A stretch of 25,483 nt of DNA from an uncultured Opitutales bacterium (GCA_900546565.1 URDC01000028.1:1-25483), one strand, 5' to 3'; shown: positions 6,013 to 14,594, counted from the first letter of the stretch. Notes: generated from the letters alone by a model not told the origin. Numbers and translations: made by a program.

Positions 6013-8562
6013 GTGCGCCCCGAAATCCCCGCGATAATTTTTGCTCTGGTTGTCGGCTCGGTTTCGTGTGCGGCGGACTCGGGGGTTGGCGTTCCCGTCG
6101 GCGGGCGCGGCGCGGCACAGGCGCGTATTAAGGCGGCGCGGGTTTTGGATTTTTCGCGCGCGGGAGGGGTGCAAATAGAGCTTCCGCCAGACGCGTCGGA
6201 TTCCGAAAAATTTGCGGCGCGGCTTTTGCGCGAAGAGCTTTTGAAAATAATTCCCTCCGCCGTCGAAAACGCGGGTGTTCCGGAGGCGGGCTGTGAAACG
6301 GGATTGCCGCGCGGCGGGTGTCGGAAGGGAAAGTGGTTTCGTCCGCAAACCGCGCGGTTCAGGTTTGTCAACACGCGCAAAATCGACGGGCGGACGCCGC
6401 TTTCGGACTTGGCGCGGAGGAATTCGTATTCGGTTCGCGTGGGCTCGAATTGTGTGGAGTTGCGGTATCCGTCGGAAGACAAGGCGGCGTGGATTGTCGG
6501 CAGATTTTTGCGCGGCTATTGCGGAGCGGAATATTTTTCGCCTTCGGAATTCGGGGCGGACTACGGCGAGGCCCGCGCGGTTTTCGGGCGCGGCGAACGG
6601 GAGTTTGTGCCGTCGTATTTCGCCTCGAACATATTCGACCCGAACGCGTCGAGCCGCTGGCGGGCTTTGAACGGCATTGACTGCGGCGGACGCTATTTTG
6701 CGTTCTCGCACAATCTCTCCTCGATTTTTCCGAGAGGGGAATTTTTCGACAATCCGAATTTTTACAGAGCCGCGTATGTCGGCGGAGTTTTGCGGCGTGT
6801 GCCGTCGGGGCAGCCCGATTTTTTGAACCCGCAGGCGGCGGAAAAAGCCGCGGAGTTTGTGCTCGAAAAATCGGAGCGGTCGCGAATGGTTTCAATCGGA
6901 ATAAACGACAGCCAGCTTGTGGACGAACGTCCCGAATACGAGAATTACAAGCGCGGATATTTCAGGGGTTTCCCCGACTGGTCGGCGGCGGTTTTCGAGT
7001 TTTCGAACCGCGTGGCGAAAAAAGTCGCGGGGCAAAACCCGAACGCGATTTTGGGCTGTTTGGCGTATATGATTTGCGAGAATCCGCCGCCGTTTAAGCT
7101 CGAAAAAAACATAGTTCCGTTTTTTACGACCGACCGCGCGAACTATGCCGACGCCGATTATAAACGGCAGGACATCGCCGCGCTGCGCCGCTGGGGCGAA
7201 TGCGCGAATGTCTTCGGAATTTACGACTATCTCTACGGGTTTCCGTATGTCTATCCGCGCGACATCACGCGCTATGCGGCTCGCGGAATAGCCGCCGCGC
7301 GGGAATTCGGGGCGCGTTTTTACTTCGCCGAAACGTATGCGATTTGGGGTGTTGACGCAAAAAAGATGTGGATTGTGGCGCGGATGTTGGAGGATTCCGC
7401 CGACGATTTCGATTTGCTTGAAACCGAGTTCTACCGCCGCTACTACAAGGCTGCCGCCGCCGATATGAAGGCGTTTTTCGATATTGCCGAGAGGGTGTTT
7501 GCCCGCCGCGGCGTTGCCCCGCGCTGGCTTGCGTTTTACAAGACGGAAAGCGTGGCGGAGCTTTTCGACCTCGCAACAATCGACGAGATGTCGGAGGCTT
7601 TGGCGCGGGCGGAAATTTCCGCGCGGCGTTGCGGGGACGCAAAAGTTTTGTTGCGCGTACGCGAGGCTGTCGATTTTTTCGGGGTCTCGAAGGCCGCGTA
7701 TAATTTGTATCGCGCAAAAATCGCTTTGTGGGACGCCGTTGCGGCGTCGCGGAACTTGTGGTGCGGCGGCGGGTCGGGTGCGGCGGGGCTTGCTTCGGCG
7801 TTCGCAAAATACGCCCGCAGTATTCGCGTCTACAATGAGGCGGTTCGGGAACTCAATGCGAAGTATCCGTATGCGAAGTTTGAAGCCGTCCGCGCCGACG
7901 CCGACAAGTATGCGCCCGTTGACGCCGCGGTTTCGGCGTTGGGCGGAGAGTTTTTCGCGTCGGGGATTTTCGACGACGTTTTGCCGCGCGGCGCGGTTTG
8001 CGATGTTTTGCGGGCGTCTTCGGGGGCGAAGCGGGAGGAAGGTCGCGGCGGAGTGTCGGCGCAAAAATTCGAGTTTTCGGATTTTTCGGACTTCCGCAGG
8101 TGGTTTGAATTTTACGCGCTCGACTATGACTCGATGAGGGTCGCGGCGGTGCCGCGCGGGCGTGGTGTCGTTGCGGGCGCGGGCGGGAGTGCGGGCGCGG
8201 CGAGTGGGGGCGGATTCTGCGCGGAGCGGAAAACGTCTGCTTTGGAGTTCGAAAACAGCGAGCGGTCGGGTATTTTCAAGCGCGCAAAAATCGCGGAGGG
8301 AAGTGTCGCGAAGTTGTCGGGCAGGGTATCGAACCGCGCGGGTGCGGGCACAATCTGCTATGCGGGGCTCGTGTTTTTGGATTCTCGCGGGGAGGTGCTC
8401 GGGCGCAAAACGCTGATTTTTCCGAGTCGCGAAAATGTAGACTTTGTGGTTTCGCAAATTGCTCCGAAGGGGGCGGCAAGCTGCGCGGCTTCGGTTTTTG
8501 CGACGCGCCAAAAACGCGGCGATGTCCTTGTACTGGAAAGTTTCGACTTCGAAATTTTTTAA
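6013..8562 (+). CDS. Exported DUF4838 protein, probable glycan-active enzyme
   Basis: An 849-residue protein with an N-terminal hydrophobic signal (residues 5-21) and likely cleavage near SCA-AD. The region about 35-190 resembles the N-terminal domain found before alpha-glucuronidase-like enzymes (..KFAARLLREELLKI.., ..GRFLRGYCGAEYFSPSEFG..). Residues about 195-480 match DUF4838 (SRWRALNGIDCGGRYFAFSH.., MVSIGINDSQ.., FGIYDYLYGFPYVYPRD.., YFAETYAIWGVDAKKMW). DUF4838 proteins are common in glycan-degrading Bacteroidota and Verrucomicrobiota but lack a settled activity. The remaining third is helical then beta-rich and may bind sugar. The start is a GTG at 6013, six bases after the dehydratase stop; the first in-frame ATG is far downstream. 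A Gly/Ala-rich insert lies near 717-737. Terminator at 8592-8626. Confidence 0.8.
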   Translation: MRPEIPAIIFALVVGSVSCAADSGVGVPVGGRGAAQARIKAARVLDFSRAGGVQIELPPDASDSEKFAARLLREELLKIIPSAVENAGVPEAGCETGLPRGGCRKGKWFRPQTARFRFVNTRKIDGRTPLSDLARRNSYSVRVGSNCVELRYPSEDKAAWIVGRFLRGYCGAEYFSPSEFGADYGEARAVFGRGEREFVPSYFASNIFDPNASSRWRALNGIDCGGRYFAFSHNLSSIFPRGEFFDNPNFYRAAYVGGVLRRVPSGQPDFLNPQAAEKAAEFVLEKSERSRMVSIGINDSQLVDERPEYENYKRGYFRGFPDWSAAVFEFSNRVAKKVAGQNPNAILGCLAYMICENPPPFKLEKNIVPFFTTDRANYADADYKRQDIAALRRWGECANVFGIYDYLYGFPYVYPRDITRYAARGIAAAREFGARFYFAETYAIWGVDAKKMWIVARMLEDSADDFDLLETEFYRRYYKAAAADMKAFFDIAERVFARRGVAPRWLAFYKTESVAELFDLATIDEMSEALARAEISARRCGDAKVLLRVREAVDFFGVSKAAYNLYRAKIALWDAVAASRNLWCGGGSGAAGLASAFAKYARSIRVYNEAVRELNAKYPYAKFEAVRADADKYAPVDAAVSALGGEFFASGIFDDVLPRGAVCDVLRASSGAKREEGRGGVSAQKFEFSDFSDFRRWFEFYALDYDSMRVAAVPRGRGVVAGAGGSAGAASGGGFCAERKTSALEFENSERSGIFKRAKIAEGSVAKLSGRVSNRAGAGTICYAGLVFLDSRGEVLGRKTLIFPSRENVDFVVSQIAPKGAASCAASVFATRQKRGDVLVLESFDFEIF

Positions 8563-8591
8563 TTTTAACTCTGTTTTTTCCGAAAAAACAT

Positions 8592-8626
8592 AAAATCCCC
8601 GTTTCGGGTGAGGAGGGATTTTTTTA
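8592..8626 (+). terminator. Intrinsic terminator after the DUF4838 gene
   Basis: AAAATCCC (8592-8599) pairs with GGGATTTT (8615-8622), followed by a run of T to 8626. It lies 29 bases after the DUF4838 stop and before the porin gene. Confidence 0.75.
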
Positions 8627-8710
8627 TCAAAAAAAGCTTGAAAATTTTCGTCCGATGTGGGGTAATTCAAGACCAGTATAGAATATATACAAAATCAAAT
8701 CGTTAAAAAT

Positions 8711-9607
8711 ATGAAAAAATTATTGTTAGCTATCTCGATTTGTGCCGCGGCTGTTGCCTACGCACAGGACAACGCGGCGGTTGCCGCTCCCCAAAACACC
8801 GGTGCGGCGGCGACTCAGCAGGCTGCAACGGTTCAGGCTCAGGAAAAGTCGGCGGAATCGCTCGCTGATTTGAACTTCGGCGCGAAGGCTTTGGACAGGT
8901 TCTCGGCTGTCGTTTCGGTCGCTTACGAATCGGAATACAACTTCCGCGGCATACCTGTTGCGGACGGTTCTATCCAGCCGCAGGTTGACTTGGGCTACGA
9001 CTTCGGCGCGGGCTTTGCGGCTTATTTCGGCTACTGGGGCTCTTACGAAATCGAAAATAACGACAACCGTTTCGACGAAACCGACATCTATTTCGGCGCA
9101 ACTTATACGGTGGCGAACTTCACTTTCGATGTCGGCGCAATTTCCTATATCTATCCGTTGGACTCCCGTCAGGCTGCCGTCTATGACGAGCATGATGCCG
9201 AATGGGAATGGAAGGCCGCTATCAGCTATGATACGACCGACCTCCTCGGCGACTTCAATGTTTCGCCCTCGATTGCATACTACTACAACTACACGCTCGA
9301 CCTCAACACGCTCGAACTCGGTCTGTCCTACTCGGCTCCCGTTATGAAGTGGATTAACGGCGACAACTGGTTGACGCTCGATTCATCGGTTATTTACGGC
9401 TACATCTGCGCATACGGCGGCGCGAACCGCGATGCAGGCGATTACAGCTATTTCCAGATTCAGTCGGACGTCGTGGTTTCGATTACCGACTATTGCTCGT
9501 GGTCGTTCGGTCTCCGCTACTCGTTGGCTTCGCACAACGCTTCGGAAGACGGCAGATACAACCCCTCGCAGATTTGGTTCGGCACGGGTATGTCGTTCGG
9601 TTTCTAA
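8711..9607 (+). CDS. TorF/Gcw_chp-like outer-membrane porin
   Basis: A 298-residue protein with a clear signal peptide (MKKLLLAISICAAAVAYA, cleavage before QDN), an Ala/Gln-rich low-complexity stretch to about residue 55, then a beta-barrel-like region to the C-terminal Phe, the usual end of outer-membrane barrels. Alternating aromatic and polar residues (FSAVVSVAYESEYNFRGIPV, DLGYDFGAGFAAYFGYWGS, ETDIYFGATYTVANFTFDVG) match the TorF family of putative porins. It probably admits small solutes, perhaps products of the neighbouring glycan enzymes; that link is inference. It is a single-gene unit between terminators at 8592-8626 and 9631-9657. Its codon use is cleaner and richer in C-ending codons than its neighbours, as expected for a highly expressed gene. 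Confidence 0.8.
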   Translation: MKKLLLAISICAAAVAYAQDNAAVAAPQNTGAAATQQAATVQAQEKSAESLADLNFGAKALDRFSAVVSVAYESEYNFRGIPVADGSIQPQVDLGYDFGAGFAAYFGYWGSYEIENNDNRFDETDIYFGATYTVANFTFDVGAISYIYPLDSRQAAVYDEHDAEWEWKAAISYDTTDLLGDFNVSPSIAYYYNYTLDLNTLELGLSYSAPVMKWINGDNWLTLDSSVIYGYICAYGGANRDAGDYSYFQIQSDVVVSITDYCSWSFGLRYSLASHNASEDGRYNPSQIWFGTGMSFGF

Positions 9608-9630
9608 TTTAAACTTGAAACATTTCAAAA

Positions 9631-9657
9631 AACCTCCGAGATTTCGGGGGTTTTTTT
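9631..9657 (+). terminator. Intrinsic terminator after the porin gene
   Basis: AACCTCCGA (9631-9639) pairs with TCGGGGGTT (9644-9652) with one G-T pair, followed by a T7 tract. It sits 24 bases past the porin stop. Confidence 0.85.
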
Positions 9658-9726
9658 ATGCCCGAATTATATCCCGAATTGCGTTCGGATTGCGGTTGAT
9701 TTAAGTCTATTTTATGCCCGAATTAT
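9654..9726 (+). repeat. Direct repeat of 17 bases, two copies
   Basis: TTTTATGCCCGAATTAT occurs at 9654-9670 and again at 9710-9726, 56 bases apart, just after the porin terminator. A shorter CCCGAATT also occurs at 9673-9680. The copies lie in the 209-base gap before the beta-helix gene, and this gap shows no open reading frame that looks real. Confidence 0.85.
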
Positions 9727-9816
9727 GCAAAAAAACAGGGAATGTATATCCGTTTTTAGGGGCGGGCGGGTGTTTTTTTTCTTGCAAAGTATCGTTGAAC
9801 GATTAAGTCTTGGGTA

Positions 9817-11754
9817 ATGATGAAAAGAACGATTCTATATATAATGTCGCTGTTTTGTGCGTGCGCGGTTTTTGCGGGCGAAGCGCAAATGAAATTTATT
9901 CCGTTTTCGGCGGACACTCCAAAATACAAGGGGAAAATCCAGAATCTGCCGACGGGAGCGCAGGACTTTGAAGTCCAGTTGCCGAATCCGCAGAAGGAGC
10001 TTGTTGTCAATGCCGCGGATTTCGGGCTGAATGAGAGTGTCGAAAATTGCGCGCCGATAATCAACAAGGCGTTGGAGCACTGCAAAAAAATCGGGGCATC
10101 GAAGCTCGTTCTGCCGAAGGGGACATACAAATTTTTCTCGGACAAGGATTCCACGACGGTAATTGTCAAGGGCTTTAAGGACTTCACTTTCGACGGGCAG
10201 GGCTCGACTTTCGTCTTCCGCAAAAAGTGGGGCGAGAACTTCCAAATTCTCGAAAACGAGCGCGTGAGAGTTTGCAACATCAATGTCGACTGGGATTGGG
10301 ACACCGATCCGCTTTCGAGTGTTGTGGAAGTTGTGGGCAAGAACATTGCGGGGATGGACGACACGTATGTGGATTTCAAGTTTATCGACTACGAGGATTT
10401 TCCCGCGAAGAATGTCGCGATGGTTTGCACTTCGCCCTATGACCTCGAAGCCGACTGCATAGGCGGCGAGAACGGCTACCACAACTGCTTCGACAACCAC
10501 TCGGGCGTGTTCAGCAAGGGGCGTGTGGACTGGATTAAGCCGAATGTCGCGCGTGTTTACTTCAACAAAAAAGCCAAGTATGCGGGGAGTCCGCAAAGCA
10601 AGGACGGCTACAAAGTCGGTATGGTTTTGCGCATGCAGCACTACTATTACCATATGAACAATATGTTGCTTGCGGGCAATGTGCATTTTACGCTTGAAAA
10701 CTTCAATGTCTACTCATGCGCGGGGCACGCGTTTGTAGTGGGCGGTTTCCAGCAATACTGGCAGTTTTTGAATGTGAATATCAAGCGTCCCGAAAATGCG
10801 AAAGTCCGCCGCGCGATAACGTGCACTGCCGACCACCTTCACATAACGAATTCAAAGGGGTTCTTCAAAATGAAGAACTGCGAATTCAGTCTCGGCGCGG
10901 ACGACTGCATAAATATGCACGACAACACGGGCTTTGCCCGCCGTTTCGACGACCACACCCTTTTGACGCAGAATGCGCACGTCGTGGGCAGGTATAAAAT
11001 CGGCGACAGAATCGAGCTGCGCCAAGGCGACTATTCGCCCAGCGGTTTCACGCAGCGGATCGCAAAAATCGAGACGGTGGACCGCTCGAAGGGCGTATTC
11101 AAAGTTTCGTTCTTCGAAAAAATTCCCGAGCAGAAATTCGACGGATTCATAATGTTCAACCGCGAATACGGCACGCGCAACGTAATTGTGGACAACTGCA
11201 AATTCTGGGGCAACCGCGCGCGGGGAATCCTCATTTTGGCCAGCGACGTGACGATACAAAATTCGACGTTCTACCACATCGAATTCGGCGCGATTAAAAT
11301 AGAGTCCGGCTACACGTTCAATGTGTGGAGCGAAGGCTACGGAGCACGGAATATCGTTATCCGCAACAATACGTTCGAAGCGTCCGCCGCGACGAACGCC
11401 TGGCGCGACATCAACTTCAATGTGTATATGAAAACCGACCCCTCGGGCGGCGGCACGCGCTATCCGATTTTGCGCGATGTGTTGATTGAAAAGAACAAAT
11501 TTATAGATTCATACGGGTATGTAGCCGCGTTCACGAGCTGCGGCAATGTGGTATTCCGCAAGAATACAATCAGCCACACGCGTCCGCGCAGGGACTTGAA
11601 AGCGTATCGCGGCACGTTCTATGTGGACTATGCAAGCGATGTGAAAATAATAAACAACAAGTTTATTTCGTCGGAATTTGCGAATGCGGGCGTTTATGTG
11701 AATCCCGAGACGACTTCGAACATTCTTGTGGAGGGCAACACTGTAAAGCAATAG
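9817..11754 (+). CDS. Secreted right-handed beta-helix protein, GH110-like
   Basis: A 645-residue protein with a signal peptide (cleavage likely after residue 20, VFA-GEA). The N-terminal part (65-145) has the pectate-lyase-superfamily entry pattern: VNAADFG, then APIINKALEHCKK, KLVLPKGTYKF and DFTFDGQGSTF. Later coils show the regular N-x-F/V-I repeats of a parallel beta helix up to the C-terminus. The central motif TADHLHITNSKG (337-348), followed by a cysteine, then ADDCINMHDN (361-370), resembles the catalytic core of GH110 alpha-1,3-galactosidases, in which acidic residues cluster on the helix face. I infer a glycoside hydrolase on galactose-containing glycans, but a lyase or another beta-helix family is possible. 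Transcribed alone; ends at a hairpin shared with the ribokinase gene. Confidence 0.75.
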   Translation: MMKRTILYIMSLFCACAVFAGEAQMKFIPFSADTPKYKGKIQNLPTGAQDFEVQLPNPQKELVVNAADFGLNESVENCAPIINKALEHCKKIGASKLVLPKGTYKFFSDKDSTTVIVKGFKDFTFDGQGSTFVFRKKWGENFQILENERVRVCNINVDWDWDTDPLSSVVEVVGKNIAGMDDTYVDFKFIDYEDFPAKNVAMVCTSPYDLEADCIGGENGYHNCFDNHSGVFSKGRVDWIKPNVARVYFNKKAKYAGSPQSKDGYKVGMVLRMQHYYYHMNNMLLAGNVHFTLENFNVYSCAGHAFVVGGFQQYWQFLNVNIKRPENAKVRRAITCTADHLHITNSKGFFKMKNCEFSLGADDCINMHDNTGFARRFDDHTLLTQNAHVVGRYKIGDRIELRQGDYSPSGFTQRIAKIETVDRSKGVFKVSFFEKIPEQKFDGFIMFNREYGTRNVIVDNCKFWGNRARGILILASDVTIQNSTFYHIEFGAIKIESGYTFNVWSEGYGARNIVIRNNTFEASAATNAWRDINFNVYMKTDPSGGGTRYPILRDVLIEKNKFIDSYGYVAAFTSCGNVVFRKNTISHTRPRRDLKAYRGTFYVDYASDVKIINNKFISSEFANAGVYVNPETTSNILVEGNTVKQ

Positions 11755-11804
11755 CGCGAAAACGCCAATCTCCGAACCGCGCATTTTGTCGGGTTCGGGG
11801 TGTG

Positions 11805-11836
11805 GTTGCAAAAAAGACGGGTTGCAAAAAAGACGG
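11805..11836 (+). repeat. Tandem duplication of a 16-base unit
   Basis: GTTGCAAAAAAGACGG occurs twice head to tail (11805-11820, 11821-11836). Read on the minus strand each copy supplies a T6 tract, so the duplication doubles the tail of the ribokinase terminator. Confidence 0.9.
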
Positions 11837-11862
11837 CGCGGTTGAAACGTGCCGTTTTTTAT
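11825..11862. terminator. Bidirectional terminator between convergent genes
   Basis: ACGGCGCG (11833-11840) pairs with CGTGCCGT (11848-11855) around a 7-base loop. On the plus strand it is followed by T6 and ends the beta-helix transcript; on the minus strand it is followed by CTTTTTT and ends the ribokinase transcript. Confidence 0.8.
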
Positions 11863-11902
11863 TGTCGGGGTTGTATCGGGGATGGGAAGGATTGTTGTCT
11901 TG

Positions 11903-12808
11903 CTATCCCCTTGCGCCGATCAGGCGAAGCACGTCCGCAAGTGTTCCGTAGTTTTGCGCCCCCGATTTGCCGACGGCGAGCGAGGCCGCCGCCGTTGCGA
12001 AAACAATCGCCTTTTTTACGTCGCCCGAATATCTGCGGAGCCCAGCCATAAGTCCGCCAGTAAAGCAATCGCCCGCGCCGACGGTGTCTACGACTTTGCT
12101 TTTGAATGTCTTGAAGCGGGATGTGCCGTTTTTGTTTACGAGCATGGAGCCTTTTGCCCCGAGTGTGATTATGACGTTTTTTACTCCGAGTTTCAGGAGC
12201 GCGTTTGCCGCTTCTGTGGGCGAATCAAACCCCCTGCGCAGCAGCAGGATTTCGTGCTGGTTGGGCACCAGGAAATCGACGTTTTTCAGCAGTGTTGCGG
12301 GAAGCTCTCGGGCGGGCGCGGGTGTCAAAACCGTTGTGCACCCCGCCTTTTTGGCGCGTTTAAGCCCCTCGGAGACTGTGCGTATGTCGGTTTCGAGCTG
12401 GAAGGCGACGTGCGAGAATTTCGAGAAGTCGACGGCCTTCATATCGGCGGGCGACAACGCCATATTTGCGCCCGCGGCGACTGATATGATGTTTTCGCCG
12501 CGTTTGTCGACGGTGATTAGGGCTACGCCCGTGTGGGCGGTTTTGTCGCGCTTTACGAGTGTGAGGTCGATTTTGTGCGACTTCAAGTATTTTATGTATT
12601 CGTCGCCGTCCAAGTCCGCGCCGCAGCGGGCGCAGAAGGCGGTGTATGCGAAAAGCGACTTCGCCGCCGCAGCCTGATTCGCGCCCTTCCCGCCGTGGTA
12701 TCGGTTGAAAACTCCGCCCAAGAGCGTTTCGCCCGCCTTTGGGATGCGGTCGGTTTTCACGACCATATCGATATTCATGCTTCCGACTACAAGCAGCTTT
12801 TTTATCAT
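11903..12808 (-). CDS. rbsK: Ribokinase (PfkB family)
   Basis: A 301-residue sugar kinase that phosphorylates D-ribose at O5 with ATP. Both PfkB signatures are present: YHGGKGANQAAAA (residues 37-49) for sugar binding and DTVGAGDCFTGG (241-252), with Asp247 as the catalytic base and the GAGD anion hole. The N-terminal LLVVGSMNIDMVV and VPNQHE motifs are typical of ribokinase rather than fructokinase or adenosine kinase. The start at 12808 gives the canonical N-terminus; the frame is open for 30 further codons upstream, but those read as a non-coding, Arg- and Lys-rich leader across the preceding terminator. No ribose transporter or rbsD lies nearby, so the gene may serve nucleoside salvage or sugars released by the nearby glycosidases. 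Confidence 0.9.
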   Translation of the reverse strand: MIKKLLVVGSMNIDMVVKTDRIPKAGETLLGGVFNRYHGGKGANQAAAAKSLFAYTAFCARCGADLDGDEYIKYLKSHKIDLTLVKRDKTAHTGVALITVDKRGENIISVAAGANMALSPADMKAVDFSKFSHVAFQLETDIRTVSEGLKRAKKAGCTTVLTPAPARELPATLLKNVDFLVPNQHEILLLRRGFDSPTEAANALLKLGVKNVIITLGAKGSMLVNKNGTSRFKTFKSKVVDTVGAGDCFTGGLMAGLRRYSGDVKKAIVFATAAASLAVGKSGAQNYGTLADVLRLIGARG

Positions 12809-12836
12809 AGCGATGCCTTTTTTATTTTTTGTCTCT

Positions 12837-12861
12837 AAAAAAAATGCGGATAAAAATCCGC
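12837..12861 (-). terminator. Intrinsic terminator after the MGH1-like glycosidase gene
   Basis: On the minus strand GCGGAT (complement of 12856-12861) pairs with ATCCGC (complement of 12846-12851) around a TTTT loop, followed by ATTTTTTTT. It separates the glycosidase from the ribokinase downstream. A separate 11-bp hairpin lies just upstream at 12893-12930. Confidence 0.75.
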
Positions 12862-12950
12862 GCGGGTTAAATTTTTTTTGCGCCCGACGGCGGGACATTC
12901 GCCGAATTTTTGCGGAGGTGGCGAATGTCCGCGCCGAATGCGCACAACCT

Positions 12951-14594
12951 TTATTTGAGCGTTATTTCCGTTTTTTGCGGCTTGTCGGCGCGGGCGACTT
13001 CGCGTCCGTCGACAAACACGGCAAACCCGCGACCCTTGCCGTAGCGCGAGCCGTCCTTGTCCCACAAGACGGAGATGTTGCAGTTTAGCACGCGGACGCC
13101 GTCGAGGGCGAAGAATTTCCACGAATCGGGCGCGAGCGGGTCGATGACAACCCTGTGCGAACCGTCGGGCATAATGCCCACGATATCGCGGATAACGAGT
13201 TCGGCGAAGAACGAGTGGTTGTAGTCTTTGCCGCGCTCGACGACGCTTGCGCCGCCGCTTGCGCCGGCTTCAATCCAGCCTTTTATAACCGTGCGCGAAA
13301 TCCAGTCGCCAGTGTAAGGGTGGATGTTTTCGTCAATCCAGAATACGCGTTTGCCGTCTTCGCGCGTGCGGTGGTGGGCTTTGGCGTATGTCGAAAGCGC
13401 GTCGTAGAAATCCTTTTTGGTGAGGACGTTTTGCCCGCCCGCGCGGAGAAAATTCGCCATTCCCGAGAGTGTAATTGATGTCGAATACGGCCATACGGGT
13501 CCGTTCCACTGGCATTCGTGTCCGACGTAGTTGAGCTGAAAGAGCGGGCTGCGGCGTTCGAGCGACATCAGTCCGAACGGAGCTTTGAAGCCCTGTTCGT
13601 CCAAGACCTGTTTCCACGCTTCGGCATATTCGCGCGGGGCGAAATCGAAATACCACGGCGTGTATCCGTGAAGCTCGCGGTGGGGCGAGAAATCGCGCGC
13701 CATGCCGTTTTTCGGGCGCACCATATAGAACTTTTTGGAGGCGTCCCAAAGTTTTTCGTTGAGTGCGGTTTTTAGGGCGTCGCCCTTTTTGGCGAAGAGT
13801 TCGGCGTCTGATTTTTCGCCGATCATTGCGGCGATTTTAGAGAGCGAGTAGCATTCGCTTGCCATATAGCTTTGTATTGTCGCTCGGTATCCGCGCCAAC
13901 CCATATTCAGCTGTCCCGACGCGGAAAGCTCCATTCCGTCCTTCGCGTCGACTTGGTAGAAGAGCCCGAGTTTGTCGTCGTAGTTGGATTTCTCCCAAGC
14001 GAGGAAATTGTCTTTGAGGGGGCGGTAGCGTTTTTTGAGCGCGTCGAGGTCGCCGTCGGTGGAGTAGACGTCGAGCGCGGCGGTCGCAAGCCACGACGAA
14101 TACGCGCGTTTGCGGTTGCCTTCTTTGAAGCACCAGTAGTCTTCGTATTGCGACGCGTATTTCGGGTCGCGCAGCCAGCGGGCTTCGCGCAGTTGCAGTG
14201 AGGCGGGGCAGACAATGGCGTTGTATTTTCCGCCCCAGGCGACTTTCGGCATAAACTCGGTGATAACCCAACCTACTTCGGGGCTGTGGCTGAGGTGTTT
14301 TCTGAACGACCACCAGCGGAAATAATACACGTCTTTAAGCTCTCCGTCGGGGCAGTCGAAAAGCGGGACGTTTTCGAGCACGAACTTTTCGGCGGCGGCG
14401 TTGGGAAAGTCGCCCTTGTAGAGTTCATTGTCGTCGGCATTGAACTGAGCAACGCGAGCCTTTGCGTAGTCCGCGCCGACTTTTGGCGGAATCAGTCCGT
14501 CGGCTTCCGCCGCGGGCATTGCGAACGCCGCAAGCGCGAATATGGCGGCGGCGAGTTTTCCTGCTTGGTGTTTTTTTGTGATTGAATGTATCAT
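12951..14594 (-). CDS. Secreted MGH1-like (alpha/alpha)6-barrel glycoside hydrolase
   Basis: A 547-residue protein with an N-terminal signal (AGKLAAAIFALAAFAMPAAEA, residues 11-31). The rest follows the six-hairpin glycosidase fold of the mannosylglycerate-hydrolase/GH63-like group: FRWWSFRKHL (92-101), an AKDGMELSASG segment with Asp219 and Glu222, and HECQWNGPVWPYSTS (359-373), which in related families lines the active site and carries the second acidic residue. Substrate cannot be given: GH63-like members act on alpha-glucosides, mannosylglycerate or other oligosaccharides. The start at 14594 is chosen for the signal peptide; the frame extends 44 codons upstream without one. It is a single-gene unit divergent from the lipoproteins and ends at the terminator at 12837-12861. 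Confidence 0.82.
   Translation of the reverse strand: MIHSITKKHQAGKLAAAIFALAAFAMPAAEADGLIPPKVGADYAKARVAQFNADDNELYKGDFPNAAAEKFVLENVPLFDCPDGELKDVYYFRWWSFRKHLSHSPEVGWVITEFMPKVAWGGKYNAIVCPASLQLREARWLRDPKYASQYEDYWCFKEGNRKRAYSSWLATAALDVYSTDGDLDALKKRYRPLKDNFLAWEKSNYDDKLGLFYQVDAKDGMELSASGQLNMGWRGYRATIQSYMASECYSLSKIAAMIGEKSDAELFAKKGDALKTALNEKLWDASKKFYMVRPKNGMARDFSPHRELHGYTPWYFDFAPREYAEAWKQVLDEQGFKAPFGLMSLERRSPLFQLNYVGHECQWNGPVWPYSTSITLSGMANFLRAGGQNVLTKKDFYDALSTYAKAHHRTREDGKRVFWIDENIHPYTGDWISRTVIKGWIEAGASGGASVVERGKDYNHSFFAELVIRDIVGIMPDGSHRVVIDPLAPDSWKFFALDGVRVLNCNISVLWDKDGSRYGKGRGFAVFVDGREVARADKPQKTEITLK

Noticed and set aside
4949..6118. Minus-strand open frame of 389 codons opposite the dehydratase gene
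   Set aside because: Antisense shadow of a clear enzyme gene, with an implausible composition.
6892..8670. Minus-strand open frame of 592 codons opposite the DUF4838 gene
   Set aside because: Arg/Pro/His-rich translation with no family resemblance; caused by the strong codon bias of the sense gene.
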